The translations under genes were made by a program, and so were the position numbers. Source: Didymodactylos carnosus (Eukaryota > Rotifera > Eurotatoria > Philodinida > Philodinidae). From it: a stretch of DNA of 26,954 bases. Numbering within the stretch: the first letter of the stretch is position 1; every line of letters begins with the position of its first letter. Shown here one piece after another: positions 9,285 to 23,100 of the stretch. The stretch is from assembly GCA_905250885.1 (NCBI GenBank), contig CAJNOQ010002007.1:1-26954 (forward strand), given 5' to 3'. The notes below the pieces were generated by a model that saw only the letters and a program-made list of their open reading frames with translations, was not told the origin of the DNA and did no database searches.

Positions 9285-10535
9285 AAATTTGAAGTTTTGA
9301 ATGAATATTAAATAAAAATCACGAAATTAATCCACATTAATTTAAAAAAATCGAAATTAGTTTTAGTTAATCTTTTCATAAAAAAATTAATTTCTCTCAG
9401 AATCAAAGTAGAAAGAGTCTCACATTAACTCGGTGCAAACTAACCTTTAATTTCGAATCAGTTTAGATTAAGTTAAAAATATCAAACTAATTTAAAACTT
9501 GAATTAATTCGAATATACAGAAATATACAGAATATACAGAAATAGCTGAGATATTTTTTTTATATATTTTCTCTTGTGCACTGACTGTAACAACTTGCAA
9601 TGAAACGTAGTCGAACTGTTAATGCGGTTTGTTGTTGGTTGTGTTTTCCAACGATTTGTCACAGAAGATAGCACAATCTGACAATATATACGTTTTAAAT
9701 CTAATCTTTACATCTGATAATGTTCACCTGATTCCGCGGATCTGTGAAGATCCCATGTGGGAATTTGGGGATTAAAATAAGACTCATGAATTAGTTGACG
9801 ACTAACTACATAAATGGATCTATTATAATAAAAACTATCTATAAATCTTACTAGCTTACTATTAATCTTCCGCTATATTATGTCTTACGAATTTTCCAAA
9901 GTTAAGTAGAACAAGAAGCAAATGTTTCACTGAAGCCACATTTATACTTGTGCAGAATTTTATTAATGAGTATAAAAAGATGGAAAAGACAAAAAAAAGA
10001 AAAACAAAATGAGACGAAAGAAATGTAGTTTTCATAATCTATGTTATAAATCTAAACTAGGATGAATCGAAAAGAAATTAGAATCCAATGTATCTAGAAA
10101 GGGAAATTGGATAAAATTTAAAATACCAATTTCAAGGACTCACGAATTAGAATCGAAAAGAAAACAAAAGAATGAAACGTTTTTCTAAATTTCAAACAAG
10201 ATACATCGAGACTTTAGAAATAAAATACAACAAGAGAATTGAAACAAAACGAATGGATCAGTTTCAAAAAGTATACACGAATAACGGACATACACATACA
10301 CAGGTTGAGCCAAAGGTAAAACAACAAAATTTAAAATACGCCAGTCTGTGGTTCAATCTTTTTTTAAAATAAATAGATACTGGTATCCAAGCAAAATGCT
10401 TAATTTGGATACTCAGTCTGCATTTTTCTTGAAAAGATTCTAAATTAAACATGAAAAAATACAATCAATGCCTATATTATGCTAGTATATTTACATAACA
10501 GAAGAGTATTATTGTTATAAAAAAAAGTTTTAATT
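9285..10535. other. AT-rich 3' flank of twitchin, with short tandem repeat
   Basis: This is the presumed 3' untranslated and intergenic sequence of the minus-strand twitchin gene. No canonical AATAAA is seen on the minus strand within about 500 bp of the stop; the first clear one is near 9957-9962. Three tandem copies of a ten-base AATATACAGA-type unit lie at 9511-9540, and 9290-9500 is rich in ATTAATT words. The open frames here look spurious. Confidence 0.4.
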
Positions 10536-11168
10536 TCATGATTGGTCAACGAGAACATGTAAACTAAACGCTGCGGTTATTTTGCCTTTATCATTCGATA
10601 ATGTAACATGATATTGTCCTTCATCTGTAGCTAACACAATAGGAATTTCCATTGAAAATTCTGGTTCTGCGTCAGTAAATACAAAACGACTAGAATCAAC
10701 GTCTATTGGTTTTCCTTGAAAGTTCCATTGAGCTGATGAAAACAAGAAAACAAATTTCATTAATTATCGTCTAGGATGAGAAATGTAAAAGCTTCATACC
10801 AGTCATTGGTGTTGTACCGGATAGTTTACAATTAAATTTTGCTTTTCCACTTTCATCTACAGTTAAATTTTGTGGGAATTGAACAAAGTTTGGATCAAGT
10901 GGTTCTTCATCACTCGCTTAAATACAAAACAGAAAATGTTTGAAGAACCAAAAAATTGTACACTTAATCTTACCTTGAATTATAACAGAACATGATGATA
11001 CACGTGAGCTAGTCGAATCTTCTAATAGAGCGGAAAATACGCCACTATCTTCGGGAAATACTTCAGTAACATTTAATCTAAAATTATCACCGTCACGTTC
11101 TCGTTTAAATTCTGGATTTTCCGGTATTTCTTTGTTATTTCGTAACCATACAAGGTTTAAGTTATTAC
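10536..11168 (-). CDS. Twitchin last two Ig domains and stop (exons 33-35)
   Basis: Exons 10974-11168, 10800-10916 and 10536-10732. The fourth Ig continues from the previous exon: LNLVWLRNNKEIPENPEF, then FPEDSGVFSALLEDSTSS. The fifth reads DPNFVQFPQNLTVDESGKAK, FNCKLSGTTPMTAQWNFQGK, then EGQYHVTLSNDKGKITAAFS and ends HVLVDQS, TGA. The last two introns are phase 1. The fourth Ig lacks the usual Y-x-C near its end (GVFSALL), so its disulphide-position pair is incomplete, which is common in cytoplasmic Ig domains. Confidence 0.9.
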
Positions 11169-14100
11169 CTAAAATTCCACAAATGTCATATACAAAATTA
11201 TACGTATATCTTGAAGTATTAGCAGATTTTACCAACTCCAATACACTCCAATAGAAGAGGATCACCCTCCATTAAATTTTGTGATTTCACATGTTTTGTA
11301 AATTTGACTTTTTCTTCTTTTCCAGCTGGTTTTTCTTCTTCATCTTTCTTATCTTTTGGTTTCTTATCTTCCTCTGGTTTTTTCTCTTCTTCAGCTGGTG
11401 GTGCAACCGGTGTTTCTTCAACTGGTTGTGCGACCGGTGTTGCTTCAACTTTTTTCGTGTCTTTGTCGTCTGTTTTCGGTTTTTCTTCAACCTTTTTTGT
11501 ATCTTTTTTCCCTACTTCGGGCTTTTTCTCATCAACTTTTTTCGTATCTTTCTTTTCCGGTTCAGGTTTCTTGGCTGGCTCAACAGTTTTCTTTGCCGCC
11601 GTTCCCAAGGGCTTTTTCTCAGGAGCTGCTGCTGGTTTTTTTTCCTCAGCACCCTTCTTGGTGGTTGTTTTGGTATCAGGCGCGCTGGTTTTTGCAGCAG
11701 GAGCGACAACTGGAGCCTCGACAGGTGCTGTTTCAGTCGGGATAGTTGCATCTATGTTGAACAAAAACAAACGCTTTCGAATAGTTTACGTTAGCTTATG
11801 CGCTAGAAGGATATAAATTTACCAACCTGCAGGGATTTCAGCAACAGCTTCCGATGGTAATTTTTCTTCTTGTTTGGCTGCTGTGTCACTAGCAACGCCA
11901 TCACTTTGTGGTTGAACAGACTCCGTTGAAGCTGTGGCAGCGGCTTCTGCTGGCGCTGATGTATCAGCAACTTCTGAACCAGTGGTTGGAGCAGCTTCAC
12001 TAGTCTGTGGAAAAAAAGAATATTTCCAAAATAACATGTTTTTTCCTAGTTTTCATTTGAAGACGGAAAAACATGCGAGTTTTAGTCTTATTTTACTAAC
12101 ATGTAAAATTTTAAAAAATTTTCAGGCCCGAATACGTTTCTTAAGTTTTAAAAATACCTACTTGTTCAGCTGAGACTGGAGCTTCTTCACTCGTAAGTGC
12201 TGTTCCAGTTGGTACTTCATCCTCTTTGTTTATATATTCAGCGTATGATTCATCATCGGCACTAGCTACATGAGCTTTGACAGTTAATTGTGCACTACTA
12301 TTGTCAGATCCTTCATCGTTTGAAGCACGACAGATATATTCTCCATCGTCTTCTAATTTGATTTTTTTGATTATCAACGTGGCAACATCATCATCATAAG
12401 ACTCATTGATACGAGAATCTTTTGAAATGGACTATAAAAATAAAAATATGAATATAATTTTCTTCATTTGGTTATATTGATTAAATTGTGCACTTACTTC
12501 GCCATTTTTCAACCATTCAATTGTAGGGGTGGGTTTTCCTTTGACTTCACAGCGTAGTTTAGCTGTTGAACCTTAAAAAAAATATAATTTAAAGAAGTGA
12601 AAGTTTTATTTTTAACGAACTATACCTTCGAATACTGTAACACTCGATAATTGATCAATAAATTTAGGAGCTTCTTTACGTTGCTCACGTTTCTCTATAA
12701 GAATATTTGAATATGTATTGTTTGATATTAGCAGTATACAATAAATATTGTCCTTACTTGGTTTTTCAACTTCCAATGTATCACGTGCAGGTTTTTCACC
12801 AGCTCCTAATTTTTCTCTCCAACTCGAATCTCTTCCCATTGTTCGACTTGGTGATGGAGATCTGGCTCTGCTATGTCCACGATTATCCTCTCCTGGCATG
12901 GTTGAGTGGGCTCGACGTGTACGTCGGACCTCTAAAAAAAACAAAAACAAAAAAAGAAGTGAAGTTATTAATATACAAGATTAAATTTTTGATCGATAAA
13001 TGGAAGATAACAAAACAGTTTCTAAAAGAGAACTTTACAAGATGAAGCGACATATCTACTACAGTGCTATGCAAATTCTTTATTGGAAATAACAAGTTAT
13101 AGCTACAAAACGTCACCTTCAGTGAATTAATCAACATAGACTTTTTAATATATAATCAGTAGATTTAATCAATTAACAACATCATACTGGAAATATAAAA
13201 ACCTATTTTACTAACCTTCGATATGGACGAAGCACGACGTTTCATCTGATCCTAATGGATTAGTGGCATAACATCTGAACATACCAGTATCAGCTAATTC
13301 ACAAGAGGAAATTTCTAATGTACAAACACCATGGACAGTGGCTGTTATATAGTGGGAATCAGTTTCCGATAATTGGGTTCGGTCTTTAAACCACTGAACC
13401 TGGAAATAACAAAAAGTTTTGTAAATTTTTTATATTTCAACCTTCTAACTTTTATCCATGTTCACCTTTGGTGTTGGTTTACCACTAACACAACAAAGTA
13501 GTTTACAATTAATGCCTTCTTGAATGAGGCGTGGACGTAATAAAAATGTGAACACTGGTTTTGCGTCTGGTTCACGCCACAGGTCAAATTCCATGTCTTG
13601 AGGCAAACGTCGCTGATGGCTAACCTCTCGTGCCTCATGTCTGGGAGCCTCTGGAAGAGCTAAAAAAGAAACCAGCCAATTAGTCGAATAATATGTGTTT
13701 TGAGACGAATTGTTACCGCAAAAAATTCTCTTCAAACAATCTTTAATCAATGATCTATCATAGCTGACATATTTAACACTTCAAATTTCATTATTTATAT
13801 TTTATTATCGTTTTCTCTCTTTGGGCTTGCCAACTGCGAAAAAGCACACATTTCTTTATGGGATCTATATATCTTCTGACTCGAAAATAATCTCACATCT
13901 GGGAGGTTCTGGAAGAGCAGAAAAACTATCACACTATCATAAACTGAAAGCGTTGTATGAACAATTAAATCAATAGAATATCATCATCTGTTTGGAAGGT
14001 TTATCTGTATAACAATGGTGATTAATTAAGGTAACAATTACCACTCTAAAAAAATGCGACTTCTAGGAAGATGTCAAAGTGGGTTCCCATTTAGCCGCAT

Positions 14101-17100
14101 TAAAGCGGCTCCTTTGCAGTCGCTTTGATGTGTTTTCTAGAAAAGACATATTAGAAGAATGTTTCATTCCTGTCGAGAGTCGCTTTTATGTGTTCGCTTA
14201 TCAAAGGAATACGTTCACCATCGAACCATCAAGGCACATCATTTATCAGTCTTGATAGGCTCTTACGTTGACGTTTCATGTGAGACTGGTTAAAAATTTA
14301 AAGTAGAAACACATGCAAGTCGCTAGGGCAAAGTAAAATTGCTTTTTTCTGACAATTTGCTTGTCTCACATTGAAATTGCTTTACTGCTTCCTCTAAAAT
14401 TTCACTAGGCTTCTCATTGATAACTTCTGTACGCTTCTTCTAGAGAGTCAACAGCTTCGTGTAGACGCATCAGCACACGCAGTACATTTCCTCAAGCGTT
14501 CTCAATCTTTAGCTAGTGTATCGAGTTAAATCGGAAATAGACTCAGAAATCGCTTCTATATCTGCAACGAAAATTGAATCCAGATCCATGTCTTTAAGAA
14601 AACATTCGTCAACCGGTACTAATAGGTACACCGATATTTTTCAAGACATTCACGAAGATGTGACTATTAAGCGTCTTTTTCGTTCACGCGTCTTCGATGC
14701 TTCTATAGTGCGACTTCCATGTGTCTACCCGTAGACACACTGAAGTCCTATGAAAAACGCAATCTAGTCACACAAAAGACACTATTTCGCGATAGACACA
14801 TGACTGAAGTCGCATTGTTTTTAGACTATCAGTTTTTCATCAGACTTAACTTATTTTAAAAATCTGCCATCGTTACAAAACATCATTTTTCTATCATGCC
14901 CAGACTCAGAGAGACAAGACTCTGCCCATGCCAAAACGCCTCTTTAAAGTTATATATCAGTTTTCTGTTTGACTTTTTAATGGTGTTAAATGATTTTTCA
15001 TAACTCAAAGATATCTTCTCTTCTGAACAGCACATTAGTTGGTGCAGTTTTATTTGGCAATTATAAAATTTGTCATTAATTTTGTTTAAAAAAGAAAAAA
15101 TTGGATTAAAATAAAACTAACTATGTTTTATATTTATGTTCAGATGAAAAACATTCAGTATATTTCATTTCTATGACTCGAGAGGCAAAAACGTTTTCTA
15201 ATATGTATTCTGATGAGAACTTCTTGCTTGTCAGAGTTTATATATGATATACAAATAATGCCTTATGGAAGTAGTCAATTTTTAATTCCGCTGAACAGCC
15301 TCCTTTCTCTTTTATCCTTCTCCATGTTTAAACTGAGGATCTCAGTACGACATCTTCAACTCCATGAGTAATCTTTGAATTAAAGCATTTCTAGCTCCAC
15401 TAGCTGTCTACAGAAGACAATATATGTCAGTAGGCAAATAAAATCATTACATCAAAACGATCACCGATAGAAGGCTATTATTAACAGAACTATTTATATT
15501 TAAATGTGATATTCTGATTACAATAATATTTACATTCAAAATAGTTTAAGGCAGATGTTTGAATAATATTATTATTGCTAAAGTTATAAAACTTACAATA
15601 TGGTACACTCGATTGTGCACGAGAAAGTAGACGATGTTTATATAAGCAACGATAAGCATAAGGCGATTCAAAATGGTAGCGTTTCGATGAACCACCATAG
15701 AGAACATGAGCAAAACCGGACCAAGATGAATCGTAATAATAGCTCATTATTGTTGCAATAAATAACTAATCAATGATTAATATTAATCAAGAAAAAATAG
15801 TTTTATCTTAAAAAATAGTAGCATGTGGTAAATCAAAAGGACGTATAAAATCGATAAACTATTACTATAATGCTCTGCGAAAAAACAAAAATAAAATCTA
15901 TTTGTATTATTGGCAGTGCTTCAGTCCAAACTAATATCTTTTATAATTATTATTACATAGGAAAAAAAACCACATAGATAATGTTCTAAATTATGTTATC
16001 TATAGTAGTGGTAAAATACGCGTGAAGCAAAAAAATGTCTATATAATAAAAAACTTTTCATCAAGTAATGTAATATTATAGAGAGACAGAGAGAGAAAGA
16101 CATAACAACAACAACAACAGCAATAATAAAAACAAAAACACTATACAGAAGGCGTATAAAGCAAGAAAAAAAAAATTGGTAGTTTTCATAATGAAGAATA
16201 TAGTACAGAATATTTTAGGAATTATTAATTCACGTGGTGAAAAGATATATATTTGTACAGAAACTTTTTGTACAGAATATTATTCTCTTCTGTCTCTCTC
16301 TTCTATTTTTTGTGCACTGATAACACATAAGTTTTTCTTTTTTTGCTCGTGCAACAAGAGCTTTTCAGCAAGTTCTAGCATATTTATAACTTGTTTTCCC
16401 TTCCATTTTTGAGGTTATAGGGATCGAACAAAGAGAACAATGAGTTCTTCTTTCTCTGCTCTATGTAGAATACACGATGATATTGTACATGTACAACTAT
16501 TTTATTTGTCCTAAGAGACTATGCTATAGATATATCCATACGCGCGACACTAAATTATCTTCAATATAGTCTAAAAAAAAAAAAGAATAAAATATTCATA
16601 TATTATAGTGTATATCCATGAGTCAATAGGGAAAAGGATTCATATTCCTAATAATTGTCTAATTATATCAAACTGGAACAAAAGATTCGATTACTTGTTG
16701 TTGTGGGTTTATGAACAAGGAATTTTTTTGTGTTAAGTCGGACATAACATAAACAGAAGCATATTCTTATATTCTGATCTATGGTTAAGATAAATAGATT
16801 GCAATCTATTCAAATGCCATGTCTAAAAAGAATTTTTTTGTCTACCTTATAGATACTTTATACTATTTTTATGTTAGAATTAAGAACAACAACGATAAAA
16901 ACACCAGAATCGTCTATGTATTGTTTACAAAAAGAAAACCTGTTAATCGATGCGATCAAAACTTGACGCTATCAAATTTGTATTCAAGTATACAAAAGAA
17001 AAATTTTCAACGAATAGGAGAAGATGTCATGTTGAATTAAACTTAACACTACTATAAGAACACCCTCACAAAAACACTTGTGTCAAAATTTATTATCAAC

Positions 17101-20100
17101 GACAAACTAGAATTTTTCCAAAAAAAAACAACTTTACAATTGCAAAAAATAGCTAAATACATTCAGATGTTTTTTTGCGATTATAGAGTAAGAACATCCT
17201 TTTGTCTTACAATTTGATTAATTTATTGCTAGTAAATTAACTGTTGCTCATTTTTGGACGACTTGCGTTCAAAATGCGCAACAATAATAAAAATAAATAG
17301 ATGTTTGGAAAACAGTACATGCTATAGCAAACGTCTATTTATTGGATGCAATAGCTACTATACCATTTAAAATCAATGGTTTTATTAATTAAAAATTCTC
17401 CTCTCAAAGATATAGTATCAAACTAGCATTCAGCATTGAAACGTTTTTTTAAACTCTGTTTTACCAAAAATCCTACGTTTTAATCATGAAACAGACTGAA
17501 ATTTCAGTAGAGATCGTCCCATATGAAAATAAGATGATTTGATTTTTATTTTTCTTGTTCTGTGGAATATTGTTAACTGTCTAATACAACAAGATTTTTG
17601 CCATTTAAGAAATTGTGTTTATTAACGTATGTATCATACGTCACAATCAAGGACGTAGTGTCTATATAGAATCGAGTAGTCGTCTTCATTCAAATGATAC
17701 AGGGATAATGAACAGAATAACACCAACAGCGTCATTAATATATAGCACAGAAAGAGAAAAAAAGAAAGAAAACTGCAATATCAACGTTGAAGTCAAGGGT
17801 CTTATTATAACCTATTTATAGAGTATAATTATGTTTCAGAGATAAGCGAAAAAATGAGATTACTACATTTTATAAATCTATTTGTTTTGTTTTGTCATCT
17901 TATTGACAGATACACATTGTAGGCAAAAGTGAATTCAAGTGAAAATTCAAGTTTTCGTTTCAATAAATCTGAGACGCATTTGACTAAGAAGATTTTCAAA
18001 AAGTTTTTCATTGTATAAAGTTGTTTTTTTTTCTAATTTTTACTCTAATACAAAGAAAAACTAAAGTATTAGGTTGTCGTTTAAAAGTTGACTTTTGATT
18101 TCGGCCGGAAGAAACCACATTTCTACATACGCAATGCCTACATAATTTCAGTTTTATCCGAACAAAACATGAATTCTAGTTTTGTCTACATCTGTATATC
18201 TACAGTGCATATGTTTATATATACTTGATAATATAAGAGATATGATATATTATGTTGACATTTTGTCTTACAACATACAACAGAAATCAGTATATTCTTC
18301 TATTGATAAATCTTTCGACACTTCTGAAGAGTCAAAGTATAATAATTATTAGTAAATACAAACATTCAAGTGATTCTTTAGTGATAAAAATAGATTTTTT
18401 ACACTTATGTTGACAATCTTAAACTAACCAGTTGAATTTAAAAAAATTAATTAAGTTTGATCTACAATACCATGCATCAGATGGATAGAATGTATTTATT
18501 TTTTTATCTAAATATGTATTATCGTTAGTAGATCATTTATTTCTTATACGAGTGGACATTTAGAATATTTACTGTACGTGCGTTCGCTTTATAATGATAA
18601 CTAAATGATTTTTAGTTGTGTAAAATAACACACTATGATATTAAGATATCGAGTCACTTTAACTTTTCTTCTCCTTGATAGTTGTCGTTATTAAAAAAAA
18701 CAATATCAAGGCAGTTTTTCTCTCTTGCACTATCAAATGTAACTAAATTGAGATGGTGGATGAATGAAAACGTTATTATTAACTGGAAAAAAAAAGCGAT
18801 ACAACAGACGATGGTAATCATCACCATCATCAATAACGTAAAAGAATGTGAATAGTAAAAAGGTTTCAAGTGTATATGTAAATTATATATTGAGAGATAG
18901 ACAGATAAATTTATTTATCCAACTGAGTAGTGATGATGATGATGATTTGAAATAAGAATAAACTAGATCAGAAGCCAACCGAGAAAAATTTATTATTGGT
19001 GGTAAAGACTTATTCTACAATAGATAACAAACATAATTAAATGTTCATCATCGTCGCCCTATTTTTTCTATTCTACACTACACAACAGAACATAAATCAC
19101 TTAGACTAACGTGTGTAAGTTTAACTATTATATAAGCATTTTTTTAACAATTCGTTATTATGCATTCTACACAAAAAAAACTAATTCTGTTAGAACTAGA
19201 CTGACGAAAACCTTCATTGAGACTTTGACTTGGTAGATCGTTTATCCTATCGAAATATGAATAAGAACTATTTTAATATTAACCTTCTAAGTCCCCAAGG
19301 CTTTAATGCTTGATTTTGGGTCAACCACGTATGAAAATGGAACATATGAGACTTCGATATGACTTTCTCACGCTCGAAACAAATCATTTTTCATTTTTAA
19401 AAAAAGTTACGTTTTCTATAATTTAAATTTAAAATCAAAATTTGGAAATTATTCTTTCCAAAATTCTCGTTACAAACCACAGACCAAACATATCTAAGTC
19501 TAGACCATTACATTTGAGGAAGTTGAGACAGAAAATGAGCTCAGATGGTGAAGAAAATCAAGAATGATCAGAAAACGAGCCCAAAATCCCAGTAAAATAT
19601 GACCTTTCGTTCCGTACCATCAACAGCCTAACAGTTTACACAATAATTTCTTCAGCTGACATAATTTGAAATAGTACACCTCCCTACATATTTTTGAAAA
19701 GTTGTTCAGAAAATAGCTTTTCCTAAAGTACCTAAAAAATTGAATGTTTCCGAAAATATTCTTCATTTTAAAATTTAAATATCTCAGCTAGCATAAAACA
19801 TAAACAATAAAAAGTTTTTTACCATTCGATAGTCAATTTAATTTTCTACAACTGATATAAGATTAGTTTTTTTTAAACAATGCGTTCTCAGTTTGTTATA
19901 AACTAAAATGTCCATTTGAATGGACATTGGGCTTTAAAGGGTTAACTTATATTAAGCTGAAAACCTTGTCAGAGCAGTCCCTTGTGGGACTAAAATGGTG
20001 AAACTCTTCTACCAAAAGATGGTATTAGGAATAGTGTACACTAACATAGAGGAGCAACGAAAATTGCAGCTGTCTTCTAAGATGAATATACTACTCTTTC

Positions 20101-23100
20101 AAGAGGGATACGCCACTTTGTTAAGATGAATATATCTCCTGAATAAGATGATTACACTACCCTATTGAGAGGAATACATCCACCAATATAAGATGAATAC
20201 ATTCGGAGAAGGGAAAGAGGTTAAAAAATAGCCGATTCAACTCCTTCTGCTTGGAGATACTGAATGAGTTTAACAAAACATATACAAATCGACATTACTT
20301 ACGTTCCACGGTCAAGAAGACGGCGTATTCTCTATCACCGTAACTATTTGTGGCTTTAACAACGTATTCTCCTTTATCTTCTTGTAAGCATCGTTTAATC
20401 TCCAATTTATAATTATTTCTATCATATTTTTTCAAATGTTTTGTTGATTGACGAAGTTCATTATTATCGCGATACCTTAACAATCAATAGAGAGGATATT
20501 AAAAGAGGTAAAACACAAAGCATGCTTTTTTCCATACCAGCTGACAACTGGTGGCGATACAGCTATTATTCTGCAATCAAATTCAGCATTTTGTCCTTCT
20601 AATACATGAGCATTATGTGGTCGTATAATAAATCTTGGTGCAGCTTCTCGTCGATCTATTAGTTATATAAAATTAAAATATTCACAGGATTATTCTGTTT
20701 TTTTTAAACTTACCCCAGAATGAATTGTAAATATTATATTCTTGTGGTTTATTTTTACGCAATGAACTCCATCCAGCCATACGACCAATACCACAGGCCG
20801 GATCGGGCCAACCAGCCTTTTTATTTTAATAACACATTATATTATATAAGAATGTTTTTTCAGTTTATAAACACTTACATATCGATCTCGTACACGTTGA
20901 CGAACTTTGTCGAAGCGTGATGATGGTATTCTTGTGTCAAGTTCTGGTTTATCTTCTCTCAACCATGGATGATCAAGTGCATCATGTACGGTCATACGAG
21001 CACTAAAATTTAACACAAATTATAAATGTCAATTAAATTAAAGAAAGAAAAATATAATATATAATTACTTTCGATTTTTTAACAATAATTTTTTAATAAA
21101 ATCTTTTCCCTCATCAGATATATCACCGAATGCTTCATTTGGAAATCGTACATCACATTTTCGAATATTATCAATTGTTTCATTATCATCATTGCCACCA
21201 AAAGGTGAGAGACCACTCAAACTAAAATCATATTTATGTTGTGCATCAAGAAGAACCTCAAATTTCTGAGAAAGAAAGAATAAACGTTGGAAACTGTGAA
21301 CTATTTTAAATATCTCAAAACTAGTCTTTAAAAGTTATAATTAGTGTTTTTTTTTGAAAAAAATGATGAAAATCACTTACATAACATAGGATAGTACACC
21401 GGCAGCCCACATATCCGTATAAAAACCAACAGCATCATGATCAACAATTTCGGGTGCGGCAAATTCAACAGTTGCTGCACTAACTTTAACAACTTCATTT
21501 GGATCAAGTTTTGTAGCCAAACCAAAATCACAAATTCTTAAATAAATAGATTTATACGTTGAAAATATTTTACATTTTAGACCCTATTTCATATCATACT
21601 TTATATTTGTACTTGTTTTTGTTTCACACATGATATTTTCGGGCTAAAATTATAACGAAATTTTTAATTTCTGTAATCTATTCATGATCAGATTGACCAG
21701 TTTTCATTACCTTAAGATCGAGATGTACAATATTATTTTCATGCATATGTTCTAATCCTCGACAAATTTGTCTCATATATTTTTTAGCTTCATTTTCTGT
21801 CATTTTATAATTGGGATCGGCAATACGATCAAATAATTCACCACCAGCAACACTAGATACATGAGAAAATAAAATATAAATTATCATGTATGTTTTTCAA
21901 CTATCATTGCTTTGTTATTAACATACAATTCCGTGATCATAACCATTTCAACTTCTTCTTCAAATGCATCGTGTAAATGCAATAATTTTGGATGATTTAG
22001 ATCACCCATCACTTCAATTTCACGTCGAACGGTTGATTTATCAGCTGGAGTTAGTGTGGGAATAAATTTTGCGGCATATGTTTTACCCGTTGCTTTTTCA
22101 ATTGCACGATGGACAACACCAAATGCTCCACTAAACAATACAAAAATTACTAATTTATTTGAGAATAAACTATTGCTAATTATTTTTACCGTCCAATCTC
22201 TTCTAAAATATCATAGTAATCATATACACTTCCACGTTTCAATGACGCTTGTTGTGGTTTACGTCCTTTATCCCAAATATCCCAGACTAAAAATACAGGA
22301 TGATGTTATTTTGATACTTCTCTCACAATTATTTCAAAACATACAGCATCGATCATAATTATCTAATTTTGGTAAATCCTTATTTTTTCGTCTCGATAGA
22401 TCATCATCTTTACGTCCCAGACCTCTGCGGTTTGCATCCGAGTCTAAACAAAATCCGATTATAAGTCATCTTAAGATGAACAGTCTTTTGTGTATGATAT
22501 TTTACCTGACGTTTCAACTGGTTTTGTTGGCTCTGACGGTTCTCCCGTGCCAAAAATATTTTCTGCTAATATTCGAAATTGATGCGATTTATTTGGTTGA
22601 AGCTTTTCAGCTGTAAAATGTGTAAAACGACTTGTACCACATTTAATCCATCTTCCCGTATCAGGATCAAGTTTCTCAATAACATAATTTGTTATAAAAC
22701 TACCACCATCATCAGCAGGTGCACGCCACGAGATTACAGCCGAATCCTCTGTTACGGAATCAACTTGGGCATTTCGAGGAGCATGTGGAACATCTAAGAA
22801 GAAAAAATATATTGAAATGAGTTAAATGATTTAATTCATCATATTACCTGATACATGAAGGCGTAATGTTGCTTCATCTTCGCCAAGATTATTCTCTAAT
22901 TTTAGCTTGTATGGTCCACTTGTATTTTTATCGGGATTTCGAATTGTCAATGTAATTGCTCGATCACCAACATCAACTGTGACATTATTGGCTTTTGTCA
23001 CATCTTTATCGCCGTGAAGAAGTGTTACATTTGGTAATGGACTACCAGTGTACGGTATTTTAATTTGAATAGTTTCTCCTTTATCATAGTTTAATACATC

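Noticed and set aside
10172..10464. Small ORFs on both strands downstream of the twitchin stop
   Set aside because: AT-rich, Lys/Phe-biased, no domain, in the 3' flank.
11291..11816. Long plus-strand open frames (129-170 codons) opposite the PEVK-like exon
   Set aside because: They are the complement of a Lys/Glu/Pro-rich exon, giving Phe/Ser/Leu-rich nonsense. The minus-strand exon has consistent splice phases and enters an Ig domain.
14516..14734. 72-codon plus-strand frame in the MITE-like element
   Set aside because: It overlaps the internal hairpin and repeated words, with no domain.
15490..15596. Extension of the orphan-exon frame beyond VPY
   Set aside because: The sequence after the GTAAGT donor is Asn/Tyr-rich and AT-rich like the surrounding intron; splicing to 13659 is the better explanation.
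21241..21380. Possible extra kinase exon at the CAG acceptor near 21271 within the intron 21222-21380
   Set aside because: Splicing there shifts the frame and reaches a stop. The acceptor at 21222 gives the conserved VILSGLSPFGG at normal kinase length.
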